A stretch of DNA of 64,000 bases from Vicingaceae bacterium. Its GTDB lineage: Bacteria > Bacteroidota > Bacteroidia > Flavobacteriales_E > Vicingaceae. Under the pieces are notes generated by a model. It was not told where the DNA came from. It saw only the letters and a program-made list of their open reading frames with translations, and searched no databases. The stretch lies in assembly GCA_018402765.1 (NCBI GenBank), contig JAGYIE010000002.1, forward strand, positions 744,001-808,000, written 5' to 3'. Position 1 is the first letter of the stretch, and each line of letters starts with the position of its first letter. Shown here piece by piece: positions 35,258-44,442 of the stretch. The position numbers and the translations under genes are program-made.

Positions 35258-38200
35258 CTATCTTAGTATAATTTTCTTAACCACACTTTCTTTATTAGAA
35301 ATCAATCTAAGGTAGTAAATTCCTTGTGAATAGTTCGATAAATCAAATTGCTCATTGAATCCCAAAGTATTTATTCCTTGTTTTTCATAAATTACTTCCC
35401 CTTTCATTGATATAATTTGAAGATTAGCTTGGTAAGCTTGTTCTGTTTCTATTTTTAGGGTTACTATTCCATTTGTTGGATTTGGAAAAACACTTAAGTT
35501 TCCTAACTGAGTGATGTCATTTAAACCAACTTTACAGGTATCAGTTATGGTAATTCGAACCGAGTCAGAAACGGTTTCACATAAACCATTAGATAACACT
35601 CTAACATTATACCAATATTCCGTGTTTAAATTTAAACGTGTTGGGTCAACACCTATAGTTTGAATTATTCTACCGTTTACATTAGGATCATTACTAGACC
35701 ATTGGTAAGTAGCATTTAAACCTAAATTTGCACCTGCATTTATGTAATATGTAGTGTCGCTGCATATAATAGTGTCTAATCCTTCAAATTCTATGGTTGG
35801 GAATGATGCGACTACTCCTCTTATTGGAACTCTTCCTGAGAAGCAAGAATCCTTTTGTGCACCAATATAGAATACACTAGTAGTGTCTATGTTTCTTGAG
35901 TAGCTTGTTCCAAAAGTTAACACACCAGGCGCTATTGGGTCTGAATACCAAAATACTCTTGTAGCTCCCGGAGGCTGTATAGCTCCAAGATTTATTTGTC
36001 CTGGGCCACATATAGTATCACCTATTGCAGTAGGTAAAGGAACCTTAGTAACATTAACAGTTAGTGTATTAGAATATGTACTATCACAAATCTTGGCTCT
36101 GTAGGTATTTACTGCATTTGGCGGCAAAACGACATATAACGCTGAATCACGATTAGGGCCAAATTCGTTAAACCACTGATTTCCCACTTGTCGTTGCCAT
36201 TGTATGGCACCAAAGAAAGTAGTGTCACTTAGAATTACTCCTGTCCCTTCGCATACGGTTGTTGCTGATGAAAAGGCTGCTCCTGCTGTTCTTCTTGTTA
36301 TGATATTATCAGGTCTTAATGTATCCGTTCCTGGCACTGTATCTAAACCTGTAAGCATATCCGTGACAACTGTAAAGCCATAGTCAGCTCCAATTTCAGA
36401 CATATCTACCCCTGTAAAAAATACTGTATCGATTTCATCTGTTTGTAATACTAACCCATTATGGAAATTATTATTATTTAAAACGTATGTTGCAGTATCC
36501 CATGGAGTACCATTTTTAGTTACAAAAACACTAAATTTTGTTGAGTCAACTGAAAAATCTATATCTTGAGCACCAAAATTTTGAACTAAAACACCAAATT
36601 CTTGATTGTTGTTGTAACATGTATATCTTGTTGTGTCAGGAGATACCAATCTAACTGGGCCAACATCTATATCAGTTAAATCATATATAAAGATATCATC
36701 TATGGCCATTGTAGAGGCAAACCCTGTTCCTCCTTTTATTCCAACAAAACGTATTCTTGCCTGCTTTCCTTTTACTTGAGGTTCTATATTGACCGTTCGT
36801 AATTCCCAAGCATCTCCACTAGTGGCTTGTTGTTGACCTTTTAAACTATCCACCTTTACCCAACCTTGGTCTGAATCTACTTCAACGTACATATCTCCCA
36901 TGTCAAATCCAAATCTGTGGTACCAGTATTTTAACCTTGGGGCTAAAACATTAGTAAAATCGATACATGTTGTTTCTAAATAGGTTACTTGAAATGGTGA
37001 ACCTTGGTTTCCGTCCGCATAGAAGTACTTTCCAATTGAGTTTCCTCTTGTATGATCTTTGTTTGGTCCTGTAGCTCCACCTGGTGAAGCTACACCTCTC
37101 CCTATTATCCACTTAAATGCACTAGTAGAGGCAGAAAATGTGGGATTAGTTGTCCATCCATTTGCATGATTACCTGTGTTATTTGGAGCACTAGAGGCAG
37201 TGCTTTGATTGAAACTTTCGAAATCTTCAAAGTATGGAACAGTAATGGGCGCTAAGTGATCTACTGCGATTGAGAAAATATTATCAGTAGTGTCTGTATC
37301 TGTCGATAAATTTAGTTTACCTGCAATAGTATATGTTTTAGGAATTGATAAATCCGCACATTGACTAAACGTAAGACTTGTAGATCTAAATGGCGCAATA
37401 GAAACAGGAAACGTTTGAGTAATAGGTGTTCCTCCGTCTATTGTATATTCTGCTTGAATTGATTTTAATGTATCATTTCCTACATTCTTAACTCTAAACT
37501 TTACAGGCTCACAGTTTGTATAATTACACAAGCCTGTAGTTGGACTATTGATATCCACTAATTGAACTTGTCCTGTGTCAGGTAAGACAATTCCTATGTC
37601 ATCAATTGCCATATTGCCATTATTTCCCGCAGAAGATCGTTTTGCTACAAAGCGAAATGTCATAAATTGACCCGCAAATTGCGTTAAGCCTATTGACTTT
37701 TTTCTCCATGGTTGTGATCTGCTTGTTTGTTGTCTACCAACAATAGAATCTAATCTAGCCCAACTTGGAAATTGGTCACTTTTAGCTTCAATGTATAGGG
37801 TCCCCATGTGTATTCCATGCATGTGATAGTAAAACTCTAAAACAGGTGTTGATACACCCAATAAACTTACACATGGACTTTCAAAAGTAGTTTCATTCCC
37901 TCCTGAACCTCGAGAACCATCAACCATTAAGAATTTAACCGGGGCAGGATTAGGTGTATTATCGGTTTGTGGTCCTGTTGCGATATTGGTGTTGGAGTTT
38001 CTAACTCTCCATGAATAACTTGTTAACGCATTAGGTGAAGATACAAAGCCATCGGGTAAGTTTCCAAGTGCGTTGTTTGGAAAAGTAGAAAAATCATTAA
38101 AGTAAGGAAACGGAAGAACTTGGTTCGATACTATTTGATTTTTTATAGTGTCATTTGCCGCACTCACGTCATTTGCGACTGTTGCAGCAAGTGTGAATGA

Positions 38201-38512
38201 AAAAGACCTAACTGCTGATAAGTCTGCTTTTGTGGTGAATGTATGAATATAAAATGCTTGAGGCAAAATAGTCGCACCTGTTACCAATTCTGTTACTGGA
38301 GTGCCGCCATCAAGTATATAAGTAAAAGTTACATTACCAAAAATCTGAGTAGCTCCTACGTTTTGAACTCTAACCTTTACATCTTCATTAATTTTTAAGT
38401 CACAACCATCTGTTGGAGCTGTTAAACTAACTACCTTTAAATCGGTAGCTTGACCATATAGAGTGGTAACAAGCGATAAAATAACGGTTAAAAGGGATAG
38501 TAAATTTTTCAT
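35258..38512 (-). CDS. Large secreted protein with type A T9SS sorting domain
   Basis: A 1084-residue cargo protein. Signal peptide MKNLLSLLTVILSLVTTLYGQ, then CARDB-like beta-sandwich domains (DLKVVSLTAPTDGCDLKINEDVKVRVQNVG at the start, repeated as VNSPTTGLCNYTN-like and later blocks). Two copies of a MAM/jelly-roll-like module follow (VLEFYYHMHGIHMGTLYIEA and LKYWYHRFGFDMGDMYVEV, each ending in MAIDDI). Ig-like segments come next and a C-terminal sorting domain closes it (LGNLSVFPNPTNGIVTLKI ... GIYYLRLISNKESVVKKIIL). The ATG at 38512 is chosen because an upstream extension to 38587 would run through the trxB terminator. Likely a surface adhesin or enzyme scaffold; no catalytic domain recognised. 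Confidence 0.88.
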   Translation of the reverse strand: MKNLLSLLTVILSLVTTLYGQATDLKVVSLTAPTDGCDLKINEDVKVRVQNVGATQIFGNVTFTYILDGGTPVTELVTGATILPQAFYIHTFTTKADLSAVRSFSFTLAATVANDVSAANDTIKNQIVSNQVLPFPYFNDFSTFPNNALGNLPDGFVSSPNALTSYSWRVRNSNTNIATGPQTDNTPNPAPVKFLMVDGSRGSGGNETTFESPCVSLLGVSTPVLEFYYHMHGIHMGTLYIEAKSDQFPSWARLDSIVGRQQTSRSQPWRKKSIGLTQFAGQFMTFRFVAKRSSAGNNGNMAIDDIGIVLPDTGQVQLVDINSPTTGLCNYTNCEPVKFRVKNVGNDTLKSIQAEYTIDGGTPITQTFPVSIAPFRSTSLTFSQCADLSIPKTYTIAGKLNLSTDTDTTDNIFSIAVDHLAPITVPYFEDFESFNQSTASSAPNNTGNHANGWTTNPTFSASTSAFKWIIGRGVASPGGATGPNKDHTRGNSIGKYFYADGNQGSPFQVTYLETTCIDFTNVLAPRLKYWYHRFGFDMGDMYVEVDSDQGWVKVDSLKGQQQATSGDAWELRTVNIEPQVKGKQARIRFVGIKGGTGFASTMAIDDIFIYDLTDIDVGPVRLVSPDTTRYTCYNNNQEFGVLVQNFGAQDIDFSVDSTKFSVFVTKNGTPWDTATYVLNNNNFHNGLVLQTDEIDTVFFTGVDMSEIGADYGFTVVTDMLTGLDTVPGTDTLRPDNIITRRTAGAAFSSATTVCEGTGVILSDTTFFGAIQWQRQVGNQWFNEFGPNRDSALYVVLPPNAVNTYRAKICDSTYSNTLTVNVTKVPLPTAIGDTICGPGQINLGAIQPPGATRVFWYSDPIAPGVLTFGTSYSRNIDTTSVFYIGAQKDSCFSGRVPIRGVVASFPTIEFEGLDTIICSDTTYYINAGANLGLNATYQWSSNDPNVNGRIIQTIGVDPTRLNLNTEYWYNVRVLSNGLCETVSDSVRITITDTCKVGLNDITQLGNLSVFPNPTNGIVTLKIETEQAYQANLQIISMKGEVIYEKQGINTLGFNEQFDLSNYSQGIYYLRLISNKESVVKKIILR

Positions 38513-38550
38513 ATAAATTCTAAATAAATGTATTCTTAAGGCCATAAAAA

Positions 38551-38584
38551 TATAAAAAAATAAGGAACCTACATGAAGATTCCT
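38551..38584 (-). terminator. Rho-independent terminator of trxB
   Basis: Read on the minus strand, AGGAATC and GGTTCCT pair around an 8-nt loop and are followed by a T-rich run. It lies 39 nt after the trxB stop. Confidence 0.6.
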
Positions 38585-38623
38585 CACTTTTGACGTAATA
38601 GTACGCGATATGGTTGTTTGGAT

Positions 38624-39583
38624 TTAGTGAATTCCTTTATCTGCAAGATATCTCTCAGCATCTAAAGCCGCCATACATCCTGTTCCAGCAGCAGTTACTG
38701 CTTGTCTATATATTTTGTCAGCAGCATCACCTGATGCAAAGATTCCTTCAATATTTGTTTTGGTAGATCCTGGGTTTACTTTTAAATACCCTACATTATC
38801 CATATTTAGCCAACCTTTAAAAATATCTGTGTTTGGTTTATGACCAATTGCAACAAAAAATCCTGTAACAGGGATCGTCGCCTCTTTCCCGGTCGTATTA
38901 TTTAAAACTCTTACACCCTCAACCGCTTTTTCGCCTATTATCTCTTTCGTTTCGTGGTTAAATAACACTTCAATATTCGGTGTTTTGAGTACTCTATGCT
39001 GCATTGCTTTAGATGCTCTTAACTCATCTTTTCTTACCAGCATGGTTACTTTCTTGCAGAGTTTTGCTAGATAAGAAGCTTCTTCTGCAGCTGTATCGCC
39101 ACCGCCAACTATTGCAACTTCTTGACCTTTAAAGAAAAATCCGTCACAAACTGCACATGCGCTTACTCCAAACCCATTTAGTCTTTGTTCTGATTCTAGT
39201 CCAAGCCATTTTGCTGAGGCGCCTGTTGATATAATTACACTATCAGCTGTTATTGTTTTCTTTCCATCAATAGTTACTTTATGAACAGGACCTGTGAAGT
39301 CTACTTCAGTTACCATTCCAAACCTTACGTCTGTTCCAAATCTTTTTGCCTGCTTTTCAAATTCAATCATCATTTCAGGCCCTTGAGCCCCATCAGGATA
39401 GCCAGGAAAGTTTTCTACTTCAGTAGTTATTGTTAATTGTCCACCAGGTTGTAGTCCTTGATACATAACGGGATGCATGTCTGCTCTTGCTGCATAAATT
39501 GCTGCGGTATATCCTGCAGGCCCTGAGCCAATTATTAGACATTTTACGTGTTCTGTTGTTTCTATTGCTTCTTGCGTTGACAT
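38624..39583 (-). CDS. trxB: Thioredoxin reductase
   Basis: A 319-residue FAD/NADPH disulfide reductase that reduces thioredoxin. The FAD-binding motif is GSGPAGYTAAIYAARA (19-34). The redox-active pair is Cys143/Cys146 in SACAVCDG. The NADPH loop is GGGDTAAEEASYLA. The C-terminal FAD contact is GIFASGDAADKIYRQAVTAAGTG. All functional residues are present and the length is normal. It is transcribed alone, from the TAnnTTTG box at 39616-39623 to the terminator at 38551-38584. It could supply electrons to the CxxC proteins encoded elsewhere in the window. Confidence 0.96.
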   Translation of the reverse strand: MSTQEAIETTEHVKCLIIGSGPAGYTAAIYAARADMHPVMYQGLQPGGQLTITTEVENFPGYPDGAQGPEMMIEFEKQAKRFGTDVRFGMVTEVDFTGPVHKVTIDGKKTITADSVIISTGASAKWLGLESEQRLNGFGVSACAVCDGFFFKGQEVAIVGGGDTAAEEASYLAKLCKKVTMLVRKDELRASKAMQHRVLKTPNIEVLFNHETKEIIGEKAVEGVRVLNNTTGKEATIPVTGFFVAIGHKPNTDIFKGWLNMDNVGYLKVNPGSTKTNIEGIFASGDAADKIYRQAVTAAGTGCMAALDAERYLADKGIH

Positions 39584-39615
39584 ATATTTTCTAATTGTAT
39601 GTTATTTTTAAACGT

Positions 39616-39623
39616 CAAATTTA
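39616..39623 (-). promoter_or_regulatory. -7 promoter element (TAAATTTG) of trxB
   Basis: TAnnTTTG on the minus strand, 32 nt upstream of the ATG at 39583. Confidence 0.55.
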
Positions 39624-39671
39624 TCAATTTAAATATTACCTAATTTGTTAGATTATTACATTTATGCTTTT

Positions 39672-39679
39672 TACTTTTG
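39672..39679 (+). promoter_or_regulatory. -7 promoter element (TACTTTTG) of tRNA-Pro
   Basis: TAnnTTTG ending 9 nt before the tRNA 5' end at 39689. Confidence 0.55.
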
Positions 39680-39688
39680 TATACTTAT

Positions 39689-39763
39689 CGGGACGTAGCT
39701 TAGTCCGGTTAAAGTGCGCGTCTGGGGGGCGCGAGAGCGGTGGTTCGAATCCACTCGTCCCGA
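39689..39763 (+). tRNA. tRNA-Pro (GGG)
   Basis: A 75-nt cloverleaf. Acceptor CGGGACG pairs with CGTCCCG, with discriminator A. The anticodon stem CGCGT/GCGCG (one G-U pair) encloses the loop CTGGGGG with anticodon GGG. The T arm is GTGGTTCGAATCCAC. CCA is not encoded. The C1-G72 pair is typical of proline tRNAs. Confidence 0.96.
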
Positions 39764-39834
39764 CTTAACCATCATCGGATTATTAATTTAGAAGGTCTAT
39801 TTTTTATTAAAGTTGCAGTCAGTAAATAAAATTA

Positions 39835-40470
39835 ATGAGATCCAAATTAGAAATTGAACAAGTTGAAGAAGGAACTCTACTGCCTGTAATGGAGTATTTT
39901 TATACCATTCAAGGTGAGGGCTATCATAATGGAAAAGCGGCTTATTTTGTCCGTTTAGGTGGATGTTCTGTTGGATGTCATTGGTGCGATGTTAAAGATA
40001 GTTGGGAAGCTACAGAACATCCGTTAATTGGTATTTCAGAAATTGCCAAACTCACATTAGAAGGAAAGTCTGATTTAGTAGTGATTACAGGTGGAGAGCC
40101 TGTAACGTATAATTTGAATCCATTATCCATTCAATTGAAGTTGATGGGTAAATATTTAGCAATGGAGACTTCTGGGGCTTTCCCCTTGACTGGAGAATGG
40201 GATTGGATTTGTCTTTCCCCAAAGAAAAATAAACCACCTCAAAAGGAGTTTTATCAATTGGCACACGAACTGAAAGTAATCATTTTTAATAAAGATGATT
40301 TCAAATGGGCAGAGCAGCATCGGGCTAAAGTTAATGCAGATTGTAAATTGTACTTGCAAGTGGAATGGAGTAAATCTGATAGTATGATGCCTTTAATTGT
40401 GGAGTATGTTAAAAATAATCCACATTGGACCATTTCAGTTCAATCCCATAAATATATAGACGTACCTTAA
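39835..40470 (+). CDS. queE: 7-carboxy-7-deazaguanine synthase (radical SAM)
   Basis: A 211-residue radical SAM enzyme forming CDG from CPH4 in the pathway to preQ1 and queuosine. The 4Fe-4S ligands are Cys44, Cys48 and Cys51 in LGGCSVGCHWCDVK, the CxxxCxxC motif. FYTIQGEGYHNGKAAYFVRLGG precedes it, as in all QueE proteins, and VVITGGEPV is the GGE SAM-contact motif. CLSPKKNKPP and the LYLQVEW region fit the family. QueG, the final queuosine enzyme, is encoded at 56057 in the same window, so the pathway is probably complete in the genome. It lies 9 nt before the OmpA-family gene. Confidence 0.93.
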   Translation: MRSKLEIEQVEEGTLLPVMEYFYTIQGEGYHNGKAAYFVRLGGCSVGCHWCDVKDSWEATEHPLIGISEIAKLTLEGKSDLVVITGGEPVTYNLNPLSIQLKLMGKYLAMETSGAFPLTGEWDWICLSPKKNKPPQKEFYQLAHELKVIIFNKDDFKWAEQHRAKVNADCKLYLQVEWSKSDSMMPLIVEYVKNNPHWTISVQSHKYIDVP

Positions 40471-40479
40471 TTTGAAATT

Positions 40480-42444
40480 ATGAAGTTTCCTCTACTGTTT
40501 TTTATAGTAGCTAAATTCTTGCTTTTTTTTTGTCAAGTAAGTGTAGCTCAAAATAGTGTTATGACAACCTCCGACAAAAAGGCAGTAAAACTATTTGAGG
40601 AGGCAAAGACACAGTATCAAAAATATGAACTTACAAACGCTGTTATTTCGCTAAAGACTGCGCTAGAAAGAGATCCGAATTTCGTTGAGGCTCATACGTT
40701 AATGGGCTATGTTTATATAGATTTAAAAGATAAAAGTAAGGCACTTTCTGCTTTTGAGTCGGCAATGAAGATTAATCCACGATTTTCTTCAAATACTGTT
40801 TTTTTTGTAGGACAGTTGTACCTAGAAAAAGGGTCATACGAAGAAGCGTCAATGGCTTTAAATCAGTTTCTCAAATTTCCTGTTGCAGACTCAAAATTAA
40901 GAGCTGAGGCACAAGACAAACTTGAAGGAATAAATTTTGCAATTGAAGCAGTTAAAAATCCAGTACCTTTTAATCCAATCAATTTAGGTCCAGGGGTCAA
41001 TTCTGAATTACCTGAATATTTTCCCAGTATTACGGTCGATGGATCTACATTGTTATATACGCGGCAGCTGCCCGCTCCGAATACTCCCGCTAAATATAAT
41101 GAGGACTTTTACATCAGTAATTTAGAGGATGGGGTATGGGGAGAATCTTATAATATTGGATCACCCATTAATACTGAAAATAATGAGGGGGCGCCTTCTT
41201 TGTCAGCCGATGGTAAATTGTTAATATTTACAGCATGTGAACTTTATGGAGACTATGGGGGCGGAAGAAAGGGTCTAGGGAGTTGTGATTTATTCTTTAG
41301 CCAACGTCAAGGGAATAATTGGACTAAACCCCAGAATTTAGGAACGGAGATTAATTCTAAATCATGGGAAACTCAGCCATCATTTAGTGCAGATGGTAAA
41401 ACTCTGTACTTTATAAAAAGGGTAAAAGACAAGCACAATACTGCGCATAGTGATATTTATGTTTCTACTCTTGGGGTGGATGGTTATTGGAAAGAGGCTA
41501 AACCGCTGCCGGGTCATATTAATACATCAAAGAATGAAGAGTCAGTTTTTATACACCCCGATGGACAAACCCTTTATTTCTCTTCTGATGGTCACCCTGG
41601 TATGGGAGGCCTAGATATTTTTGTAACAAGACTTAGTAATAATGGGGAATGGTCTAATCCTCAGAATTTGGGTTTTCCGATTAATACCCACGTGAATGAG
41701 AATTCTATTCTAATTTCTCCAAGTGGTAATTTAGCTTACTTTGCCTCTGATCGTGCCGGTGGTTTTGGCGGACTTGATTTATATCAGTTTGACCTACCAA
41801 GAAAAGTTCAACCTGCTAAGGTGTCTTATTTGGCAGGAAAAGTTATAGATGCTGAATCTAGGGAACCATTGGGTAGTCAATTTGAGTTGTTAAATTTAGA
41901 AAATTCCAAAACTGTTATATCCTCAATGTCAGACCCTACAGATGGTAGTTTTTTAGTGGCCCTGCCATTATCAAAGAATTATGCATTAAATGTATCTAAG
42001 CCAGGCTATCTTTTTCACTCTGAAAATTTTACCGTCCAGAAAGTATCAAGTTCAGAGCCATTTAAAAAGAATATTGAACTTCAACGAATTAAAGTTGGAG
42101 CAAGTGTTATACTGAATAATATTTTTTATGCTACGAACGAGTTTGATTTATTGGATAATTCAAAAGTAGAGTTGTTTAAGTTGGTAGAATTCTTAAGAAA
42201 CAACAGTGCTATTTCCATTGAAATAGAGGGCCATACAGACAACGTCGGGTCTTATGAATTAAATAAAACACTTTCCATCAATAGGTCTAAAAAGGTTTAC
42301 GAATTCTTGGTCAGTCAAGGCATTTCTGAGGGCCGTTTATCATACTCTGGATTTGGATCAGAAAACCCAATTGCTTCAAATCAAACAGAAGAGGGAAGAG
42401 CGCGAAATAGGCGAACCGCTTTTAGCGTAACTAAAATTAATTAG
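40480..42444 (+). CDS. PorE-like OmpA family protein (TPR, PD40 propeller, CRD, OmpA)
   Basis: A 654-residue exported protein with signal peptide ending ...VSVAQ. Domains in order: TPR repeats (about 30-150, NFVEAHTLMGYVYIDLKDK); a PD40/WD40-like propeller (about 165-440) whose blades repeat SADG-K-L-F and FASDRAGGFGGLDLY; a carboxypeptidase-regulatory-like domain (about 450-535, GKVIDAESREPLGSQFELL); and an OmpA peptidoglycan-binding domain (about 545-654, IEIEGHTDNVGS, then RAKxV-like NRSKKVYEFL and NRRTAFSV). The same four-part order defines PorE, the T9SS component that anchors the secreton to peptidoglycan. Bacteroidota encode several paralogues, so PorE identity is likely but unproven. 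No lipobox is evident. Confidence 0.85.
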   Translation: MKFPLLFFIVAKFLLFFCQVSVAQNSVMTTSDKKAVKLFEEAKTQYQKYELTNAVISLKTALERDPNFVEAHTLMGYVYIDLKDKSKALSAFESAMKINPRFSSNTVFFVGQLYLEKGSYEEASMALNQFLKFPVADSKLRAEAQDKLEGINFAIEAVKNPVPFNPINLGPGVNSELPEYFPSITVDGSTLLYTRQLPAPNTPAKYNEDFYISNLEDGVWGESYNIGSPINTENNEGAPSLSADGKLLIFTACELYGDYGGGRKGLGSCDLFFSQRQGNNWTKPQNLGTEINSKSWETQPSFSADGKTLYFIKRVKDKHNTAHSDIYVSTLGVDGYWKEAKPLPGHINTSKNEESVFIHPDGQTLYFSSDGHPGMGGLDIFVTRLSNNGEWSNPQNLGFPINTHVNENSILISPSGNLAYFASDRAGGFGGLDLYQFDLPRKVQPAKVSYLAGKVIDAESREPLGSQFELLNLENSKTVISSMSDPTDGSFLVALPLSKNYALNVSKPGYLFHSENFTVQKVSSSEPFKKNIELQRIKVGASVILNNIFYATNEFDLLDNSKVELFKLVEFLRNNSAISIEIEGHTDNVGSYELNKTLSINRSKKVYEFLVSQGISEGRLSYSGFGSENPIASNQTEEGRARNRRTAFSVTKIN

Positions 42445-42883
42445 AGATTGGTGAAATTTCATCTTGGATAATGAAGGCCCCCGGGAAGGTTTGTTTCATT
42501 TCTTCAAAAAACCGGTTTACCTCTAATCGATTTTCAAAGTCACCTACTCTTATTTTAAAGTTCGGTTGTTGATAAATCATATACGTATTAATTTCTGGAT
42601 AAATTTTCATAAAATTGGTTTGGGCTTTAAGTGTTTCAGTTTTTGATAGGCCAGAGTGAATTTGAACCCGGAACCCTAAGTCACTTTTTGCTGTATTGTA
42701 TTTTTCCAATAAGACACTTATATTATTATCCTCTTGAATAACTATATTTCCAGTGTCTATTACTGCCGAAAGAACCATCGTTTCCTCGAAAGCAGTCGGG
42801 GAAGTTCGGTTTAGTTTATATTGAACTTGACCTGAAATGCTGAATGAAATTAAAAGAATTATAAAAACTAAAGTTATTTTCAT
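42437..42883 (-). CDS. Exported SPOR-domain protein
   Basis: A 148-residue protein. Signal peptide MKITLVFIILLISFSISGQ (ATG at 42883), a short linker, and a C-terminal SPOR domain (about 70-145): GFRVQIHSGLSKTETLKAQTNFMKIYPEINTYMIYQQPNFKIRVGDFENRLEVNRFFEEMK, with the RVQIHSG and FKIRVGDF strands typical of the fold. SPOR domains bind glycan strands lacking stem peptides, at division sites. A longer start at 42970 is rejected because it would bury the signal peptide. It converges on the OmpA-family gene (8-nt overlap), and both products bind peptidoglycan. Confidence 0.8.
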   Translation of the reverse strand: MKITLVFIILLISFSISGQVQYKLNRTSPTAFEETMVLSAVIDTGNIVIQEDNNISVLLEKYNTAKSDLGFRVQIHSGLSKTETLKAQTNFMKIYPEINTYMIYQQPNFKIRVGDFENRLEVNRFFEEMKQTFPGAFIIQDEISPISN

Positions 42884-42898
42884 TTGTTTATTTTTACG

Positions 42899-42906
42899 CA
42901 AAATTA
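42899..42906 (-). promoter_or_regulatory. -7 promoter element (TAATTTTG) of the SPOR gene
   Basis: TAnnTTTG on the minus strand, 15 nt upstream of the ATG at 42883, supporting that start. Confidence 0.5.
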
Positions 42907-43075
42907 GTAAAATCCATCCCAAATAATATAATGTCATTTTTGAGAAGATTTCTGTTGAAATTAAACACAATAATTATATAATTTACAAGTAATTTGGCTT
43001 ATTTAGAATGAATCTAAATTAGATATTCTAAAGTTAATTTTGGATTAAATAGTACAGTAAAAACGATGTTTCTCA

Positions 43076-43083
43076 TAAATTTG
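43076..43083 (+). promoter_or_regulatory. -7 promoter element (TAAATTTG) of the act-cox operon
   Basis: TAnnTTTG 60 nt upstream of the actA ATG at 43144, giving a leader of about 50 nt for the 11-kb respiratory operon. No second operator or inverted repeat is obvious. Confidence 0.55.
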
Positions 43084-43143
43084 CGCCTCGTAATAGAAGC
43101 GAAAGTTAAAATTTAGTTGCGACATAAACGTAATACATTAAAT

Positions 43144-44406
43144 ATGAACGCATTTTCACATAAGTCGATTAAACTGAATCTGTATGGACTTCTCCTTGCA
43201 TTATTCGTTTTTTCAACAAATTTCACCAATGCTCAAGATGGTGAGAAGTTATTTAAGTCATACTGCGTGTCTTGCCACTACGCAGGAGAAAATGTTCTTG
43301 TTGGACCAGGTTTAAAGGGAGTTACTGAGAAGTATGAAATGTCTTGGATTCTTGAGTGGGTTAAAAATTCACAGGCATTAGTTAAAGCAGGCGATGCGCA
43401 AGCTATAGCAGTTTATGAGAAGTATAATAAAGTAATCATGCCCAATCAGCCTGTGAATGATGATGAGATTAAAGCTATCTTCGCGTATGTTGATGATTAT
43501 AACGCAAATGCAGCAGTAGCTGCTCCTTCTGCTTCTTCTTCGGATGCCGTCGTAGCGACTTCAGATTCCGCAGTTGAGGATGATAATACTACTTATTACG
43601 TATTTTTTGGAGCGATATTGGTATTGTTAATTGTTATTAGCGTACTAAGAAAAGTCAATTACTCTCTTAACTCAGTTATAAAAAACGGAGAAATAGAAGA
43701 CGAGAAAGGCATGTGGTCTGCATTAGTCCATTGGGGTGCAAGTAATAGAAAATTCGTTGTGTTATTTGTTTTAGGAATAATAGTTTTGTTTGCTAAAGCA
43801 GGATGGGATACAGCACTTAATGTTGGTGTTTATACTGGTTATGAACCTGAGCAACCTATTAAATTTTCCCATCAAGTTCATGCAGGTGCCAATAAAATTG
43901 ACTGTAATTATTGCCACAGTGGAGCTCGAAATAGTAAGTCTGCGGGTATCCCTTCAGCAAATTTATGTATGAACTGTCATACCTATATTAACGAAGGGCA
44001 ACAATATGGTAAAGAGGAGATTGCAAAAATTTATAAAGCTCTAGATTTTGATCCGGTTACAAAAACGTATGGTGATAATACTACTCCAATAAAATGGGTT
44101 AAGGTTCATAACTTACCTGATCACGTTTATTTTAATCACTCTCAACATGTAACGGTTGGGCAAATTGATTGCGCAAAGTGTCATGGCCCTGTTGAAGAGT
44201 ATACTGTAGGAAAGCAGTTCGCTCCTTTAACAATGGGATGGTGTATTGATTGCCACAGAGAAACTAAAGTTCAAACAGAAGGAAACGGTTATTACGATGA
44301 GATTCATAAGCGATTACCTGAAGATTTAAAAGCAAAATATTTAGAAAACGGTGTTATTAATGTGGATGAACTTGGCGGTATAGAATGTGCTAAGTGTCAT
44401 TATTAA
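43144..44406 (+). CDS. actA: Alternative complex III subunit A: hexaheme cytochrome c (monoheme plus pentaheme)
   Basis: A 420-residue membrane-anchored multiheme cytochrome. The signal peptide ends near residue 30 (...NFTNAQ). A class I monoheme domain follows, with CVSCH at 41-45 and a likely Met ligand in KVIMPNQPV. A linker of Ala/Ser and a membrane helix (about 144-162) lead to a pentaheme part with CxxCH at about 254, 275, 343, 367 and 415. The pentaheme section corresponds to ActA of Rhodothermus marinus; the N-terminal monoheme domain is the Bacteroidota fusion. Role: periplasmic electron transfer in menaquinol:cytochrome c oxidoreduction. The ATG at 43144 is chosen over a TTG at 43117. 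Confidence 0.92.
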   Translation: MNAFSHKSIKLNLYGLLLALFVFSTNFTNAQDGEKLFKSYCVSCHYAGENVLVGPGLKGVTEKYEMSWILEWVKNSQALVKAGDAQAIAVYEKYNKVIMPNQPVNDDEIKAIFAYVDDYNANAAVAAPSASSSDAVVATSDSAVEDDNTTYYVFFGAILVLLIVISVLRKVNYSLNSVIKNGEIEDEKGMWSALVHWGASNRKFVVLFVLGIIVLFAKAGWDTALNVGVYTGYEPEQPIKFSHQVHAGANKIDCNYCHSGARNSKSAGIPSANLCMNCHTYINEGQQYGKEEIAKIYKALDFDPVTKTYGDNTTPIKWVKVHNLPDHVYFNHSQHVTVGQIDCAKCHGPVEEYTVGKQFAPLTMGWCIDCHRETKVQTEGNGYYDEIHKRLPEDLKAKYLENGVINVDELGGIECAKCHY

Positions 44407-44442
44407 TATTATTAAGATTCCACAAAGTTTCAATTAATATCT

